A stretch of DNA of 64,000 nt from CAWCDJ01 sp963794265 (GTDB lineage: Bacteria; Acidobacteriota; Terriglobia; Bryobacterales; Bryobacteraceae), in the NCBI GenBank assembly GCA_963794265.1, contig CAWCDJ010000004.1, positions 1,302,001-1,366,000 on the forward strand, in the 5' to 3' direction. Positions 1 through 8,285 of the stretch are shown one piece after another. The position numbers and the translations under genes are program-made. Each line of letters begins with the position of its first letter. The stretch's first letter is position 1. The notes beneath the pieces were generated by a model, which saw only the letters and a list, made by a program, of their open reading frames with translations, did no database searches and was not told the origin of the DNA.

Positions 1-437
1 TCGCTGTGCCCCTCGCAGATGTCTTCGCGGATCAGAAAGTGGAAGCGCTGGTCGTTGGGCGTGGCGGATTGGGGTTCGGCCAGGCCTAGCGGATACATGC
101 GACACGCCCACGGCCGGTCGCGGTAAATTCCGCAGCCCTGCTCCGAGAGGAACTGGCACCGCTTGGATTGTTCTTCCATCTTGAGGATCACGATGGGAAA
201 CTTCTGGTCCGCGTTCTGGAGGCGCAGCGTGTACTGTTCCAGAAACTCTGAGGAATCGATGCCCCGCGAGTGCTTCATGCGCAACACGTCATAAGGGGTG
301 AGCACGATGGTCACATCGTGGCAGCAGTGCCCGAAACAGCTCAACTGGGGGCTGCAACTGAATGTGAACCGGTCGTCGAGACCCAGGCGAGGGCACTCTT
401 TCAGGATTCTCTCGGGCGTCACGGGATCACCGGACAT
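1..437 (-). CDS. YkgJ-family cysteine-cluster protein (partial, C-terminus beyond window)
   Basis: About 145 residues are visible; the end lies beyond the window edge. I translated this stretch by hand from the ATG at 435-437. Cysteines sit in the YkgJ/UPF0153 pattern: an N-terminal SCFGHCCHD segment, then KRCQFL, QGCGIYRDRP and WACRMYP. This family binds zinc or an Fe-S cluster and has no firmly assigned reaction. Its start overlaps the end of the upstream zinc-ribbon gene by 11 bases, so it is probably the last visible gene of the MarR-aprB-aprA transcript. A role as a metal-binding accessory of the sulfur genes is inferred only from position. Confidence 0.8.
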   Translation of the reverse strand, partial: MSGDPVTPERILKECPRLGLDDRFTFSCSPQLSCFGHCCHDVTIVLTPYDVLRMKHSRGIDSSEFLEQYTLRLQNADQKFPIVILKMEEQSKRCQFLSEQGCGIYRDRPWACRMYPLGLAEPQSATPNDQRFHFLIREDICEGHS

Positions 438-720
438 GGGTTTGCTCCTCTTGTTCGTCGGAGATGATGCCGCTTCTCAGTGCTTGCGGAGACCACACCG
501 GGAGCGGTCCGCGTTCGCCCGTCGCCGGATTCAGGCGGTAGCGGTAGGACGCCGCCACGTTGTACTGGCTTTCCATCCACTTCCAGCCGCTCATGTAGTA
601 AGGGCAATCGTCATGGAAGCAGACATACTGGAACTCGTTCCCCCAACTGGAATCCTGGGGGTTGGCCCATCGAAGCATGCGGCTGCCGCAATGGGGGCAT
701 ATTGGGCTGGCGGTATCCAT
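427..720 (-). CDS. Small zinc-ribbon protein downstream of aprA
   Basis: Protein of 97 residues beginning MDTASPICPHCGSRM. It has a CPHC pair at residues 8-11 and a second pair, CFHDDC, at 34-39, giving a four-cysteine zinc ribbon like the Ogr/Delta-type finger. The rest is rich in Trp, Tyr and Arg. The ATG at 718-720 was preferred because a longer in-frame reading would run back into aprA. It follows aprA by 56 bases and overlaps the YkgJ-like gene by 11. No enzymatic motif is seen; function unknown. Confidence 0.7.
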   Translation of the reverse strand: MDTASPICPHCGSRMLRWANPQDSSWGNEFQYVCFHDDCPYYMSGWKWMESQYNVAASYRYRLNPATGERGPLPVWSPQALRSGIISDEQEEQTHVR

Positions 721-776
721 AGTTAAGGCTCTTAAGGGCGGGAGGTTTCCGGTCCTCCCACCCCTGCTCGGCAGCT

Positions 777-2708
777 TTAGACCCTTGCTACTGCGGGTTC
801 TTTGGGCTGCGAACTGAAGACGCGCAGAATTGGCCTGGTCATGGTCTCCCAAGTGTTGGTCTTGGGATCGAACCGGCAATTCGCGAAAACATGCCACTTC
901 TCCTCGTCGATCTGCGGTTTGTCGGCGCGGAAATAGTAGCCGGGCCAGCGCGTTTCCTCGCGGAACAGAACCGTCCGGACGTGCGCTTCTGCCTGCCACA
1001 TGCGGTGCTGATTTTCCCAGCAGCGCATCAGTTCGTGGAGATTGGAGGCCGCCAGTTTTAGGGAGTCCTCCTTCAGGTAGGCCAGCAACTCCAGCGCCTT
1101 TTTGAGGAGGGCTTCGTTGGTGGTGAATTGAGCGGTGATGCCGCCGGCATATTCGTCCATAATCTTCTGCAGCCGGAACATGAACATGCGGGGCTTGATG
1201 TAGTTCGGATTGACTTCCGGATCCGTGGTGGCATTGTGGAACTGCTCGAACGTCTCGAGCGGCTTCAGGATCTCGGCCTTGAGTGCTTCCAAAGCGGCCG
1301 GATCGAGCACCGGCTTCTGGTTATTCTCCACGATGAACTTGATCGCCGCCTTGGCCGCGATGCGACCCTCGGCGTGCGACCCCGACGAGAACTTGTGGCT
1401 GGAAGCGCCCGAGGCGTCGCCGGCACAGAAAAGTCCGGGAACCGTGGACATGTGCGCGTAGCCCCAGAAGTACTGGCCCTTGGTCTCCGCGGTCTGCAGA
1501 TCTTCCGGACCGCTGATCCAGGCGCCGGAGGCTCCCGAGTGCGAACCGATGAAGTACGGCTCGGCAGCGGCGATCTCCGAACTCTTCTCTTCGGGCGACA
1601 GGTTCGTCGCGGCCCAGAGCAGAGCTTGCGAAATCGTCATGTCGAGGAAGTCTTCCCACGCTTCCGACTCCAACTCCTTCATCTTCTTCTTGTAGGCCTT
1701 CGGATCGTCCTTCAGGTTTTCGGCAATCGCCTGAATGGCCTCTTCCGTGCGCATCGAGATGGGGCCTTTGCCCTCCATCACGTCGAGCATGCCCAGGTAG
1801 TTGCGAAGGTTCGCGGGAACCGGTTTCACGCGGCCGTAGGGGCCCCACTTTTCGAGCTCGGGTTTGCGCTCGATCATGTAGTTGCCGCCCTGCGCGTTGG
1901 TCGCCCGCGATTTGAACAGCAGGAACCATGCGCCCACCGGACCGTACGCGTCCTTGAACCGCACCGGAATGAAACGCACTTCCTGGCAGGTCATCTCCGC
2001 GCCGGCCTTCAGGGTGAAGTAGGCGGAAGAGCCCGAGTTCCATGGTGGATACCAGGCCCGGCCCATTCCTTCGCCGGAACTCCGCGGTTTGAACACGTGC
2101 ACCGCGCCGCCCATCGCCACCAGCGTGGCTTTCGATTGGAACACGTAGAACTTGTTCTCGCGAACCGAAAAGCCCACTGCGCCGGCGCAGCGTTCGCCAT
2201 CCATCAGCGGCCCGACGATGAACACGCGTTCGTAAATCTCGCCCGTGCCGGTCTCACGCAATGCGTTCTTGGCGGCTTCGGCGACGACTACCTTGTACGA
2301 TTCGCCGTTGATCATCAGCTGCCAGCGGCCTTCATGCACGTAGGCGCCCTTCTCGTCCTTCCAGATCGGCAGCCCCCACTTCTCGAACAGGTGCACCGAG
2401 GAATCGACGTGGCGCGCAATGTTCGCCACCAGGTCTTCGCGCGTGACGCCCATGAGGTCGTTGCGCACATAATCCACGTAGTTCTGGATGGTGTTCGCGC
2501 CGTCCTTCAGGCCTACGTACTGGTTGATGGCGGAGAGCCCCATGGCGACAGCGCCGGAGCGGTCCACCGCCGCCTTGTCCACCAGCGTGACTTTGAGGCC
2601 GTTCTGCATGGCCCAATGGGCGGCTTCGACAGCGGCTCCGCAAGCGGCCATGCCGCCACCCACGATCAGCAGATCGGTTTCTACGACTACAGTTTCGAAT
2701 TCAGCCAT
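777..2708 (-). CDS. aprA: Adenylylsulfate (APS) reductase alpha subunit
   Basis: FAD subunit of dissimilatory APS reductase, which interconverts APS with sulfite and AMP in the cytoplasm. Its 643 residues match the family. The N-terminal dinucleotide fold is visible (LLIVGGGMAACGAAVEA, about residues 13-29), and AprA-type segments run throughout, such as GRWQLMINGESYK, the SRATNAQGGNYMIERKP region and a C-terminal WPGYYFRADKP. The ATG at 2706-2708 has a GAGGAG ribosome site. It lies 16 bases behind aprB, the usual aprBA order. Electrons normally come from QmoABC, which is not in this window. The family also works in sulfur oxidation, so direction cannot be read from this gene alone. Confidence 0.97.
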   Translation of the reverse strand: MAEFETVVVETDLLIVGGGMAACGAAVEAAHWAMQNGLKVTLVDKAAVDRSGAVAMGLSAINQYVGLKDGANTIQNYVDYVRNDLMGVTREDLVANIARHVDSSVHLFEKWGLPIWKDEKGAYVHEGRWQLMINGESYKVVVAEAAKNALRETGTGEIYERVFIVGPLMDGERCAGAVGFSVRENKFYVFQSKATLVAMGGAVHVFKPRSSGEGMGRAWYPPWNSGSSAYFTLKAGAEMTCQEVRFIPVRFKDAYGPVGAWFLLFKSRATNAQGGNYMIERKPELEKWGPYGRVKPVPANLRNYLGMLDVMEGKGPISMRTEEAIQAIAENLKDDPKAYKKKMKELESEAWEDFLDMTISQALLWAATNLSPEEKSSEIAAAEPYFIGSHSGASGAWISGPEDLQTAETKGQYFWGYAHMSTVPGLFCAGDASGASSHKFSSGSHAEGRIAAKAAIKFIVENNQKPVLDPAALEALKAEILKPLETFEQFHNATTDPEVNPNYIKPRMFMFRLQKIMDEYAGGITAQFTTNEALLKKALELLAYLKEDSLKLAASNLHELMRCWENQHRMWQAEAHVRTVLFREETRWPGYYFRADKPQIDEEKWHVFANCRFDPKTNTWETMTRPILRVFSSQPKEPAVARV

Positions 2709-2724
2709 TGAAATCGTTCTCCTC

Positions 2725-3165
2725 TCAGTTGTTCAACCGGAATACGTCGTCCATTCCGATCGACGCCGGCTCCGTAAATAGCAGCGGACTGTCCAGGCCG
2801 CCCTTGGTCTCAAACCCGCCATCCGGCGCCGCCTTGCCTTCGGGCGTGGTCCGAATCGGGAATTTGAACCGCTTGATGGTTCCATTTCGGAACTTCACCG
2901 TCCACAGGATCGTATCCGTGGAGCGCATCGGAGTCGCCGAAGCTCCCAGAGGGACGAAATCGGCGTAGCTGCGGACTTCAATGGCTTGCGTGGGGCAAAT
3001 CTTGACGCAGCTGTAGCACTCCCAGCACATCGAGACGTCCCGGTTGTAAGCCTTCATCTTTTCTTTGTCCAGAGCCATCAGGTCGTTGGGGCAAATGTGC
3101 TGGCAAGCGGTCTTGTCCAGTGCCTTGCACCCATCGCACTTGTCCGGATTGACGTAACTCGGCAT
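2725..3165 (-). CDS. aprB: Adenylylsulfate (APS) reductase beta subunit
   Basis: Electron-transfer subunit of APS reductase, 146 residues. A first ferredoxin set, CDGCKALDKTACQHICP, begins near residue 10, with the longer-than-usual spacing typical of AprB. A second set, CWECYSCVKICP, lies near residue 47. The C-terminal tail, which clamps AprA in known structures, is present. Together they hold two [4Fe-4S] clusters passing electrons to the AprA FAD. The ATG overlaps the stop codon of the upstream MarR gene by one base (TAATG), with an AGGTGG ribosome site, so translation is probably coupled. Confidence 0.97.
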   Translation of the reverse strand: MPSYVNPDKCDGCKALDKTACQHICPNDLMALDKEKMKAYNRDVSMCWECYSCVKICPTQAIEVRSYADFVPLGASATPMRSTDTILWTVKFRNGTIKRFKFPIRTTPEGKAAPDGGFETKGGLDSPLLFTEPASIGMDDVFRLNN

Positions 3166-3815
3166 TAGTCCACCTTTCCTTCCGCAGGACCCCGATCAGG
3201 CGGGTTCGTTTGGACCTGCGTTTTGTGTCGTTGAAAAAAACAATTGCGGTTACCGTACTCGCCAAACCTGCATCGGTCCCGAACGTAGATCTCGCACTGC
3301 ATGCAGGTGGCGTTCGGATCCGAACCATCGCTGACGATTGCTCCCGCGAGCCTGTCCAGAAGTTCCGATGTCTTTCTGAGTTCTTCAGCGGAAAACTGCC
3401 GGAAAGCCATCTTCGCGCGGTGGTCCCGCGCTGTTTGGTACGCCTCGATCAGCTTGCGGCCGGTCTCGGTCAGGGATAGCCGGATCAGGCGGCGGTCCTC
3501 CTGCGGTGCGACCCGTCGAAGCAGCCGCCGGCGAACCAGCTTATCCACGCTTCTGCTCACGGCGCCACACGTAACCCCCAGAAACGCCGCGGCATCGCCG
3601 ATACTCAATACATCCGTGTGCGCCACCAGGTAGAGGAGTTTGAACTGCGAGAACGTCAATCGGTCTCCAGAAACCTCGCGCAGCACAGTTCGCTCGATCA
3701 CCTCCCGCACCGACCAGGCTAGTACCCGCGCGCTGCTGAGGAACTCGTTGCTCAGATCCGCCGCGCTTTCGTCCGGAACGGCGTCCTTAACAGCGTTGCG
3801 CTCGTCTGGCTGCAT
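3165..3815 (-). CDS. MarR-family regulator with C-terminal four-cysteine tail
   Basis: 216 residues from the ATG at 3813-3815; an upstream in-frame TTG would add 19 residues. The MarR winged helix covers about residues 40-125 (LTFSQFKLLYL, IGDAAAFLGV, VSRSVDKLVRRRLLRR, DRRLIRLSLTETG). After it come cysteines 171, 174, 182 and 192 in the pattern C-x2-C-x7-C-x9-C, not part of ordinary MarR proteins. The same spacing recurs in the regulator at 46867-47505. It is the first gene of the aprBA transcript and overlaps aprB by one base. An inverted repeat at 3844-3872 sits in its promoter, suggesting autoregulation. Binding of an Fe-S cluster or zinc by the tail is inference. Confidence 0.88.
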   Translation of the reverse strand: MQPDERNAVKDAVPDESAADLSNEFLSSARVLAWSVREVIERTVLREVSGDRLTFSQFKLLYLVAHTDVLSIGDAAAFLGVTCGAVSRSVDKLVRRRLLRRVAPQEDRRLIRLSLTETGRKLIEAYQTARDHRAKMAFRQFSAEELRKTSELLDRLAGAIVSDGSDPNATCMQCEIYVRDRCRFGEYGNRNCFFQRHKTQVQTNPPDRGPAEGKVD

Positions 3816-4132
3816 CTGCGATTCACTTTCTCCAAGCGGATGTTTGACTAAATCGAATTTACACGTAGTCAACGATTGTGGACAAGACCAGTTTGAGCTC
3901 TTCAGATAATTTACTCTGAAATAGCCTGGCTCAGCCCTTTATGGGTTTTTTCGGGCGCTCGGCACGCCCCGAATCGAGCGTGCGGCAGGTAACCTCGTAG
4001 AGTTCCTCGTCACCGTGCTCCGGAATGGATCTGAAAAATTGCGACAGATGCGGAAATTCCAGATCAACCCTGACCGGAAACACATATTTCGCCGATTTTG
4101 TGCGGTTGGAGTCCTGTGGTCGAGGGGAAAAT
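3816..4132. other. Intergenic region upstream of the MarR-aprBA operon
   Basis: This 317-base gap separates two minus-strand genes. The part next to the MarR gene is AT-rich and holds two inverted repeats: 3844-3872 (described separately) and TTCAGA/TCTGAA at 3901-3906 and 3915-3920 with an 8-base spacer. On the minus strand a possible -35 TTGTCC and -10 TAAATT lie just upstream of and within the first repeat. The remaining roughly 200 bases toward the SUMT gene show no convincing gene. A C- and T-rich stretch near 3940-3950 resembles a weak plus-strand terminator, but no plus-strand gene ends there. Confidence 0.5.
3844..3872 (-). promoter_or_regulatory. Candidate MarR operator in the aprBA promoter
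   Basis: Perfect 7-base inverted repeat, TTGACTA at 3844-3850 and TAGTCAA at 3866-3872, separated by 15 bases (centre to centre 22, two helical turns). It overlaps the best minus-strand -10 candidate (TAAATT), as expected of an autoregulatory MarR site. A TTGACTA word also lies upstream of the second Cys-tailed MarR operon at 46178-46184. Operator function is inferred. Confidence 0.45.
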
Positions 4133-5830
4133 CTACAGTGCGCGGGCTGTCACGAGCTGGGTTCCGCCGGGAACCGGCACGGTGTGGACCACGCGCCAGC
4201 CAATCGAGCCCAACTCGGCCTCCAGGCGCGAGACGGACCAATTCCGGCTGCCCCCCCGCATCACGTGCCGGCCCAGGGCAAACAGCAGCACTTCCTGCGG
4301 GGCGGGAGCATCCGAAGAGACAAACGAATCGTGCAGAATCAGCAGGCCGCCCGCCGCCACTAGCCGACCGGCACTCTCGACGGCGGGGCCGAACTGATCC
4401 CGCTCGCAGCAGGCCAACAGCCCGGAAAGCAGCACCGCTCCGTAACCCCCTCCGCCGCGTGCGATTACCTCCGCCGGGGCTTGGCTTCCCTCCACCTCGA
4501 ACGGATTGCGGGCTTCGAACGCCAGGCCCGGCCAGCGTTGAGAGACGAGCTCGCGGTAGATCTCTCCGCCCCATCCGGCCAGGAGCACCGGACCGTGCGG
4601 CGCAAGCTCGAGCTTATCGAGCACGAGCGGCGCGGCGTAGCGGGCCAGGCACTCGCAGGATTGATGGTGCAATTCCTGGACTTCCATGCGCGCGCCGCCC
4701 TCTCGCCCGTTGAGCAGATAGCGTCCCACCGCGCTCAACGGCGCCAGATGCGCTCCCTGATAGAGCAGCGCGGGCTTCAGCGTCTGCGGAGAGTTTTCCA
4801 CCAGGTACCGGGATGCCAGTTCCAGGTTGCGATACCCCTCCTGGCCGCCTTCGAGCAGCCCCATCGAAACCAGGCATTCCAACACTTCCGCCAGGCCGCT
4901 GCGGTTCAATCCCAAATCGCGGGCCAGCTCCGATGCGGTCCGCCACTGTTCGAGCCGCTCGAACAACGATGTGGACAGCGCGAAGCGCAGCACCTGGCTT
5001 CCCATACCGGCCGTCGCCATGCGAAGCAGTTCATCGGGAACCGGCGCGGGGGTGAAATCGGGAGCGGCATCGGAACGCCGGCGCAGATCGCGCTGGGAGT
5101 GTTTGAGCTTTTCCCGCAATCGCACGGCTTCGCCGATCACCAGCGTCGCCGGAGGGTCGATCGCCGCCCGCTCCACATCCGCCGCGATCGATCCGAGGGT
5201 TCCCGTAATGACCCTCTCGCCGTGCCAGAAGGCCATTTGAATCATGGCGGCCGGTGTCTGGGGGTCGCGTCCGTGCGCGATCAGTTCCCGGGCAACCCGG
5301 TCCACCGTCCGCACCGACATCAAAAACACCAGCGTGTCGATGCCGGCCAGCGCGCTCCAGTTCAACCGGCTTTCGTCCCGGTTGGCTTCGTGGCCCGTAA
5401 CGATCGCCACCGCGGATGCCGCATCGCGATGGGTCACCGCGATCCCCGCGCTGGCTGGCGCCGCGAGTGCCGACGACACACCGGGAACGACCTCGAACGG
5501 AACGCCGTGCTCCGCCAGAAACTCAGCCTCCTCCCCGCCCCTGCCGAACAGAAAGGGGTCGCCGCCCTTGAGCCGGACCACCATCTTGCCTTCGCGTGCC
5601 TTCCGGACCAGCACTTCGAATATTTCTTCCTGGCGCGATTCGTGGATTCCGACCGACTTGCCCATGTAGATCCGCTCGGCCGAGGGCTTTGCCAAGGCCA
5701 GGACCTCTTCCTGGATCAGGCGGTCGTAGATAATGACGTCGCCGGCTTCCAGAAGCTTTGCAGCTTTGACAGTCAGTAACTCCGGATGGCCTGGGCCGGC
5801 ACCAACCAAATACACTTTTCCGGGCGGCAC
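4133..5830 (-). CDS. cobA: Uroporphyrinogen-III C-methyltransferase fused to a winged-helix SAM methyltransferase
   Basis: 565 residues from a GTG at 5828-5830 placed 5 bases behind an AGGAG site. Residues 1-250 are a full SUMT: VYLVGAGPGHPELLTVKA, YDRLI, MVVRLKGGDPFLFGRGGEE, VVPGVSSALAAPASAGIAVTHR and a late PPATLVIGEAV. It would make precorrin-2 from uroporphyrinogen III for siroheme, the cofactor of sulfite reductases. The C-terminal 300 residues look like an O-methyltransferase: a dimerisation winged helix (ASELARDLGLNRSGLAEVLE), then a Rossmann part (VLLAGWGGEIYREL, GGLLILHDSF). The second substrate is unknown. SUMTs are more often fused to HemD or to CysG domains. It may correspond to accessory siroheme genes of dsr clusters. 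Divergent from 5934. Confidence 0.88.
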   Translation of the reverse strand: MPPGKVYLVGAGPGHPELLTVKAAKLLEAGDVIIYDRLIQEEVLALAKPSAERIYMGKSVGIHESRQEEIFEVLVRKAREGKMVVRLKGGDPFLFGRGGEEAEFLAEHGVPFEVVPGVSSALAAPASAGIAVTHRDAASAVAIVTGHEANRDESRLNWSALAGIDTLVFLMSVRTVDRVARELIAHGRDPQTPAAMIQMAFWHGERVITGTLGSIAADVERAAIDPPATLVIGEAVRLREKLKHSQRDLRRRSDAAPDFTPAPVPDELLRMATAGMGSQVLRFALSTSLFERLEQWRTASELARDLGLNRSGLAEVLECLVSMGLLEGGQEGYRNLELASRYLVENSPQTLKPALLYQGAHLAPLSAVGRYLLNGREGGARMEVQELHHQSCECLARYAAPLVLDKLELAPHGPVLLAGWGGEIYRELVSQRWPGLAFEARNPFEVEGSQAPAEVIARGGGGYGAVLLSGLLACCERDQFGPAVESAGRLVAAGGLLILHDSFVSSDAPAPQEVLLFALGRHVMRGGSRNWSVSRLEAELGSIGWRVVHTVPVPGGTQLVTARAL

Positions 5831-5933
5831 GGATTCTCCTGCAGGTTTTCTGCTTGCGTTCGGCTGAAGACTGAATACGATGATAACATGAGCCGTATTT
5901 CTGAAAGTGGTCCGCAACGGCAGGGAGGTCATC

Positions 5934-6743
5934 ATGTCCGTAATTACGATTTCGAGAGGTTCCTTCAGCGGTGGTAAGATGCTCGCCGAGTGTCTTTCTC
6001 AGGAATTGGGCTATCGCTGCGTTGACCGCGAGGTCATCGTGGAACGGGCCGCAGCGCACGGCATTTCACAGGAGGAATTGCGCGACGCGCTGCAGAAACC
6101 TCCCTCTTTCCTCGATCGGATCCAGCACAAGAAGTACCTGTACCTCGTGCTGATCCAGGCCGCGCTGATCGAAGAGGTCCGGACGGGCAAGGCCGTGTAT
6201 CACGGCAACGCCGGGCACCTGCTGCTCAAGGGCGCCCCCCACATCCTGCGCGTACGCATTATCGCGCCCATGGAGCTTCGCCTGAAGATGGCCCAGGCAC
6301 GCCTGAAACTGGGCCGCTCCGAGGCCCTCGACTACATCGCCAGGATGGACCAGGACCGTAGGAAGTGGGCTCAGTACCTCTACGGAGTGGATTGGGGAGA
6401 TGCCGCCAACTACGACATCGTCCTGAATCTCGAGTTCATGGAGATCCCCGACGCCTGCCAGGTCGTTTCCACGCTGGCCCGCCAGGGCCGCTTCGAATTC
6501 ACCCCTCGCTGCCAGGCCGCCATGGACGATCTCGCTCTCGCCAGCCGGGTCCGCGCGCAACTGGCAATCCATCATGCGACTTCCCACATCGAGGTCGAAG
6601 TGGCCGCAAAGGCGAACACCGTGCGCATCGCCGGCGCGGTTTCCAACATGTGGGAAGTCGAAGAGGTCCGGCGCGTCGCCGCCGCCGTCCCCGGAGTCGA
6701 GACCGTGAACCTCGACGAACTGGCTTCCGCCGTGCGAGGTTGA
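5934..6743 (+). CDS. Cytidylate-kinase-like protein with C-terminal BON-like domain
   Basis: 269 residues from the ATG at 5934, which has an AGGGAGG site 5 bases upstream. The N-terminus ISRGSFSGGKMLAECLSQELGY is the P-loop of the cytidylate-kinase-like family (PF13189). Charged segments around LDYIARMDQDRRKWAQYLYGVDW and YDIVLNLE follow the kinase fold. From about residue 205, LASRVRAQLAIHH, NTVRIAGAVSN and VPGVETVNLDE fit a BON domain. The true substrate of this family is not established, and nucleotide phosphorylation is an inference. It has a paralogue at 8286-9188 with a damaged P-loop. Divergent from the SUMT fusion. Confidence 0.8.
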   Translation: MSVITISRGSFSGGKMLAECLSQELGYRCVDREVIVERAAAHGISQEELRDALQKPPSFLDRIQHKKYLYLVLIQAALIEEVRTGKAVYHGNAGHLLLKGAPHILRVRIIAPMELRLKMAQARLKLGRSEALDYIARMDQDRRKWAQYLYGVDWGDAANYDIVLNLEFMEIPDACQVVSTLARQGRFEFTPRCQAAMDDLALASRVRAQLAIHHATSHIEVEVAAKANTVRIAGAVSNMWEVEEVRRVAAAVPGVETVNLDELASAVRG

Positions 6744-6782
6744 AGGGCTCGATCCTCCGGGCAACCGCCGGCTCTTGCCGGG

Positions 6783-8090
6783 CTACACCATCGAAGCCGC
6801 GCCGATCACCGGCCTCTCGACCGGCAGATGGCGCTCGTCGTAGCCCGTATACACCTGCCGCGGACGGGCGATCTTCTGCTCGGGATCGCGCATCAATTCG
6901 TCCCAGTGGGCCAGCCACCCGACCGTCCGCGGAATCGCGAACAGCACGGTGAACATGTCCGGCTTGAAGCCCATTGCCTGGTAGATGATGCCGGAGTAGA
7001 AGTCTACGTTCGGGTATAGCTTCCGCTTGATGAAGTATTCGTCTTCGAGGGCGATTTTCTCCAATTCGAGCGCGATATCCAGCTTGGGATTGCGGCCCGT
7101 GACCTGAAATACCTGTTCCGCCGCCCACTTGATGATGCGGGCGCGCGGATCGTAGTTCTTATACACCCGGTGGCCGAACCCCATCAACTTGAGTTTGCCC
7201 GCTTTCACCTGCTCGATGTACTCGGGAATGCGATCCTTGTGGCCGATCTGGTCGAGCATGCGCAGCACCTGCTCGTTAGCGCCGCCGTGCAGCGGACCGG
7301 AAAGCGCCGCGGCCGCCGCCGCCGTCGCCAGGTATGGATCGGCCTGGGAACTGCCCACCGCCCGCATGGCGTTCGTGCTGCAGTTCAGTTCGTGGTCGGC
7401 ATGCAGAATGAACAGAATCGAGAGGGCGCGGGCCAGCACCGGATTTGCCAGATACTTGGGCTCCAGCATCTTCCAGAGCATGTTCATGAAGTTGGCCGAG
7501 TATCGCAAATCGTTGTCCGGATAGACGTAGGGAAGGCCCAGGCTGTGGCGGTACGTGTAAGCCGCGATCGTGGGCATCTTCGCGATCAGTCGCACCGTCT
7601 GCAGTCGGCGGTTCTCCGCATCGAGCACATTCTTCGCCTCGGGATAGACCGTCGACAGGGCCGCGACCGTGCTCACCAGCATGCCCATGGGATGCGCATC
7701 GTAGCGAAAGCCTTCGAGAAATTTCTTGGTCGTCTCATGGATCATCGTGTGGCGCCTGATGAGATCGACCCACTCTTTCGACTCGCTCTCGCTCGGCAGT
7801 TCTCCATTCAGCAGGAGGTAAGCGACATCCAGAAACGTGCACTTTTCCGCCAATTCTTCGATTGGATAACCGCGGTACCGCAGAATGCCGCGGTCGCCGT
7901 CGATGAAGGTGATGCTGCTGCGGCACGAGGCGGTATTCATGAACGCCGGGTCATAAGTCATGAGCCCGAAGTCATCCGGACTCTCCTTGATTTGCCGAAG
8001 ATCCATAGCCCGGATCGTACCCTGGTCAATGGGTACGCTGTAGGCCTTGTCGGTCCGGCCGTCGGTTAGGTTCAGTACTTTGTTCTGCAT
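6783..8090 (-). CDS. gltA: Citrate synthase
   Basis: Condenses acetyl-CoA and oxaloacetate to citrate in the TCA cycle. 435 residues from the ATG at 8088-8090, which has GGTGA 4-5 bases upstream; in-frame ATGs at 8118-8120 and 8124-8126 would lengthen it slightly. Conserved segments are GDRGILRYRGYPIEELA, LHADHELNCSTNAMRAVGSS (active-site His), SGPLHGGANEQVL (His), and GFGHRVYKNYDPRA with the catalytic-region Arg and His. Length fits hexameric type II enzymes. It is a central-carbon gene lying between sulfur-associated genes, transcribed away from the leader at 8192. Confidence 0.97.
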   Translation of the reverse strand: MQNKVLNLTDGRTDKAYSVPIDQGTIRAMDLRQIKESPDDFGLMTYDPAFMNTASCRSSITFIDGDRGILRYRGYPIEELAEKCTFLDVAYLLLNGELPSESESKEWVDLIRRHTMIHETTKKFLEGFRYDAHPMGMLVSTVAALSTVYPEAKNVLDAENRRLQTVRLIAKMPTIAAYTYRHSLGLPYVYPDNDLRYSANFMNMLWKMLEPKYLANPVLARALSILFILHADHELNCSTNAMRAVGSSQADPYLATAAAAAALSGPLHGGANEQVLRMLDQIGHKDRIPEYIEQVKAGKLKLMGFGHRVYKNYDPRARIIKWAAEQVFQVTGRNPKLDIALELEKIALEDEYFIKRKLYPNVDFYSGIIYQAMGFKPDMFTVLFAIPRTVGWLAHWDELMRDPEQKIARPRQVYTGYDERHLPVERPVIGAASMV

Positions 8091-8191
8091 TTGGTCACCA
8101 TTTTCGTCTTTTTGACTCATCGCCATCGCGCCGCCGGCATCCGATTTCGCGAGCGCCGGTACCAGGCTGCCTCCGCGCGAACATCTCAAAT

Positions 8192-8271
8192 TTCTGGCCC
8201 GGCCGAAAAAAGTATGCTATAAGATTCTCAGCAGAGCAAGATATTTTCAGGCCCGGTGATCCGGCATCGGG
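8192..8271 (+). promoter_or_regulatory. Promoter-leader module with hairpin (copy 1)
   Basis: Extended -10 element TGcTATAAG at 8215-8223. 28 bases downstream is a hairpin: CCCGGTG (8252-8258), loop ATCCGG, CATCGGG (8265-8271), ending 14 bases before the start codon at 8286. The 80-base segment aligns without gaps to 10059-10138; I count 54 identities. Identity is concentrated in the upstream element, the -10 and the hairpin, while the bases between them diverge. The hairpin arms differ by paired changes between the copies. Confidence 0.6.
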
Positions 8272-8285
8272 AACGGAAGGCAAGC

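Noticed and set aside
1128..2711. A 527-residue plus-strand open frame opposite aprA
   Set aside because: It is antisense to a clear AprA protein and has low-complexity His/Arg/Val-rich composition typical of the opposite strand of GC-rich genes.
3930..3960. Possible strong intrinsic terminator (CCC..GGG followed by TTTTTT)
   Set aside because: The stem is only about 3 bp and no plus-strand gene ends there; on the minus strand the T run is absent.
8192..8217. Possible sigma-54 promoter (TGG near 8195) in the leader module
   Set aside because: No GC dinucleotide at the required -12 spacing; the extended -10 TGcTATAAG explains the conservation better.
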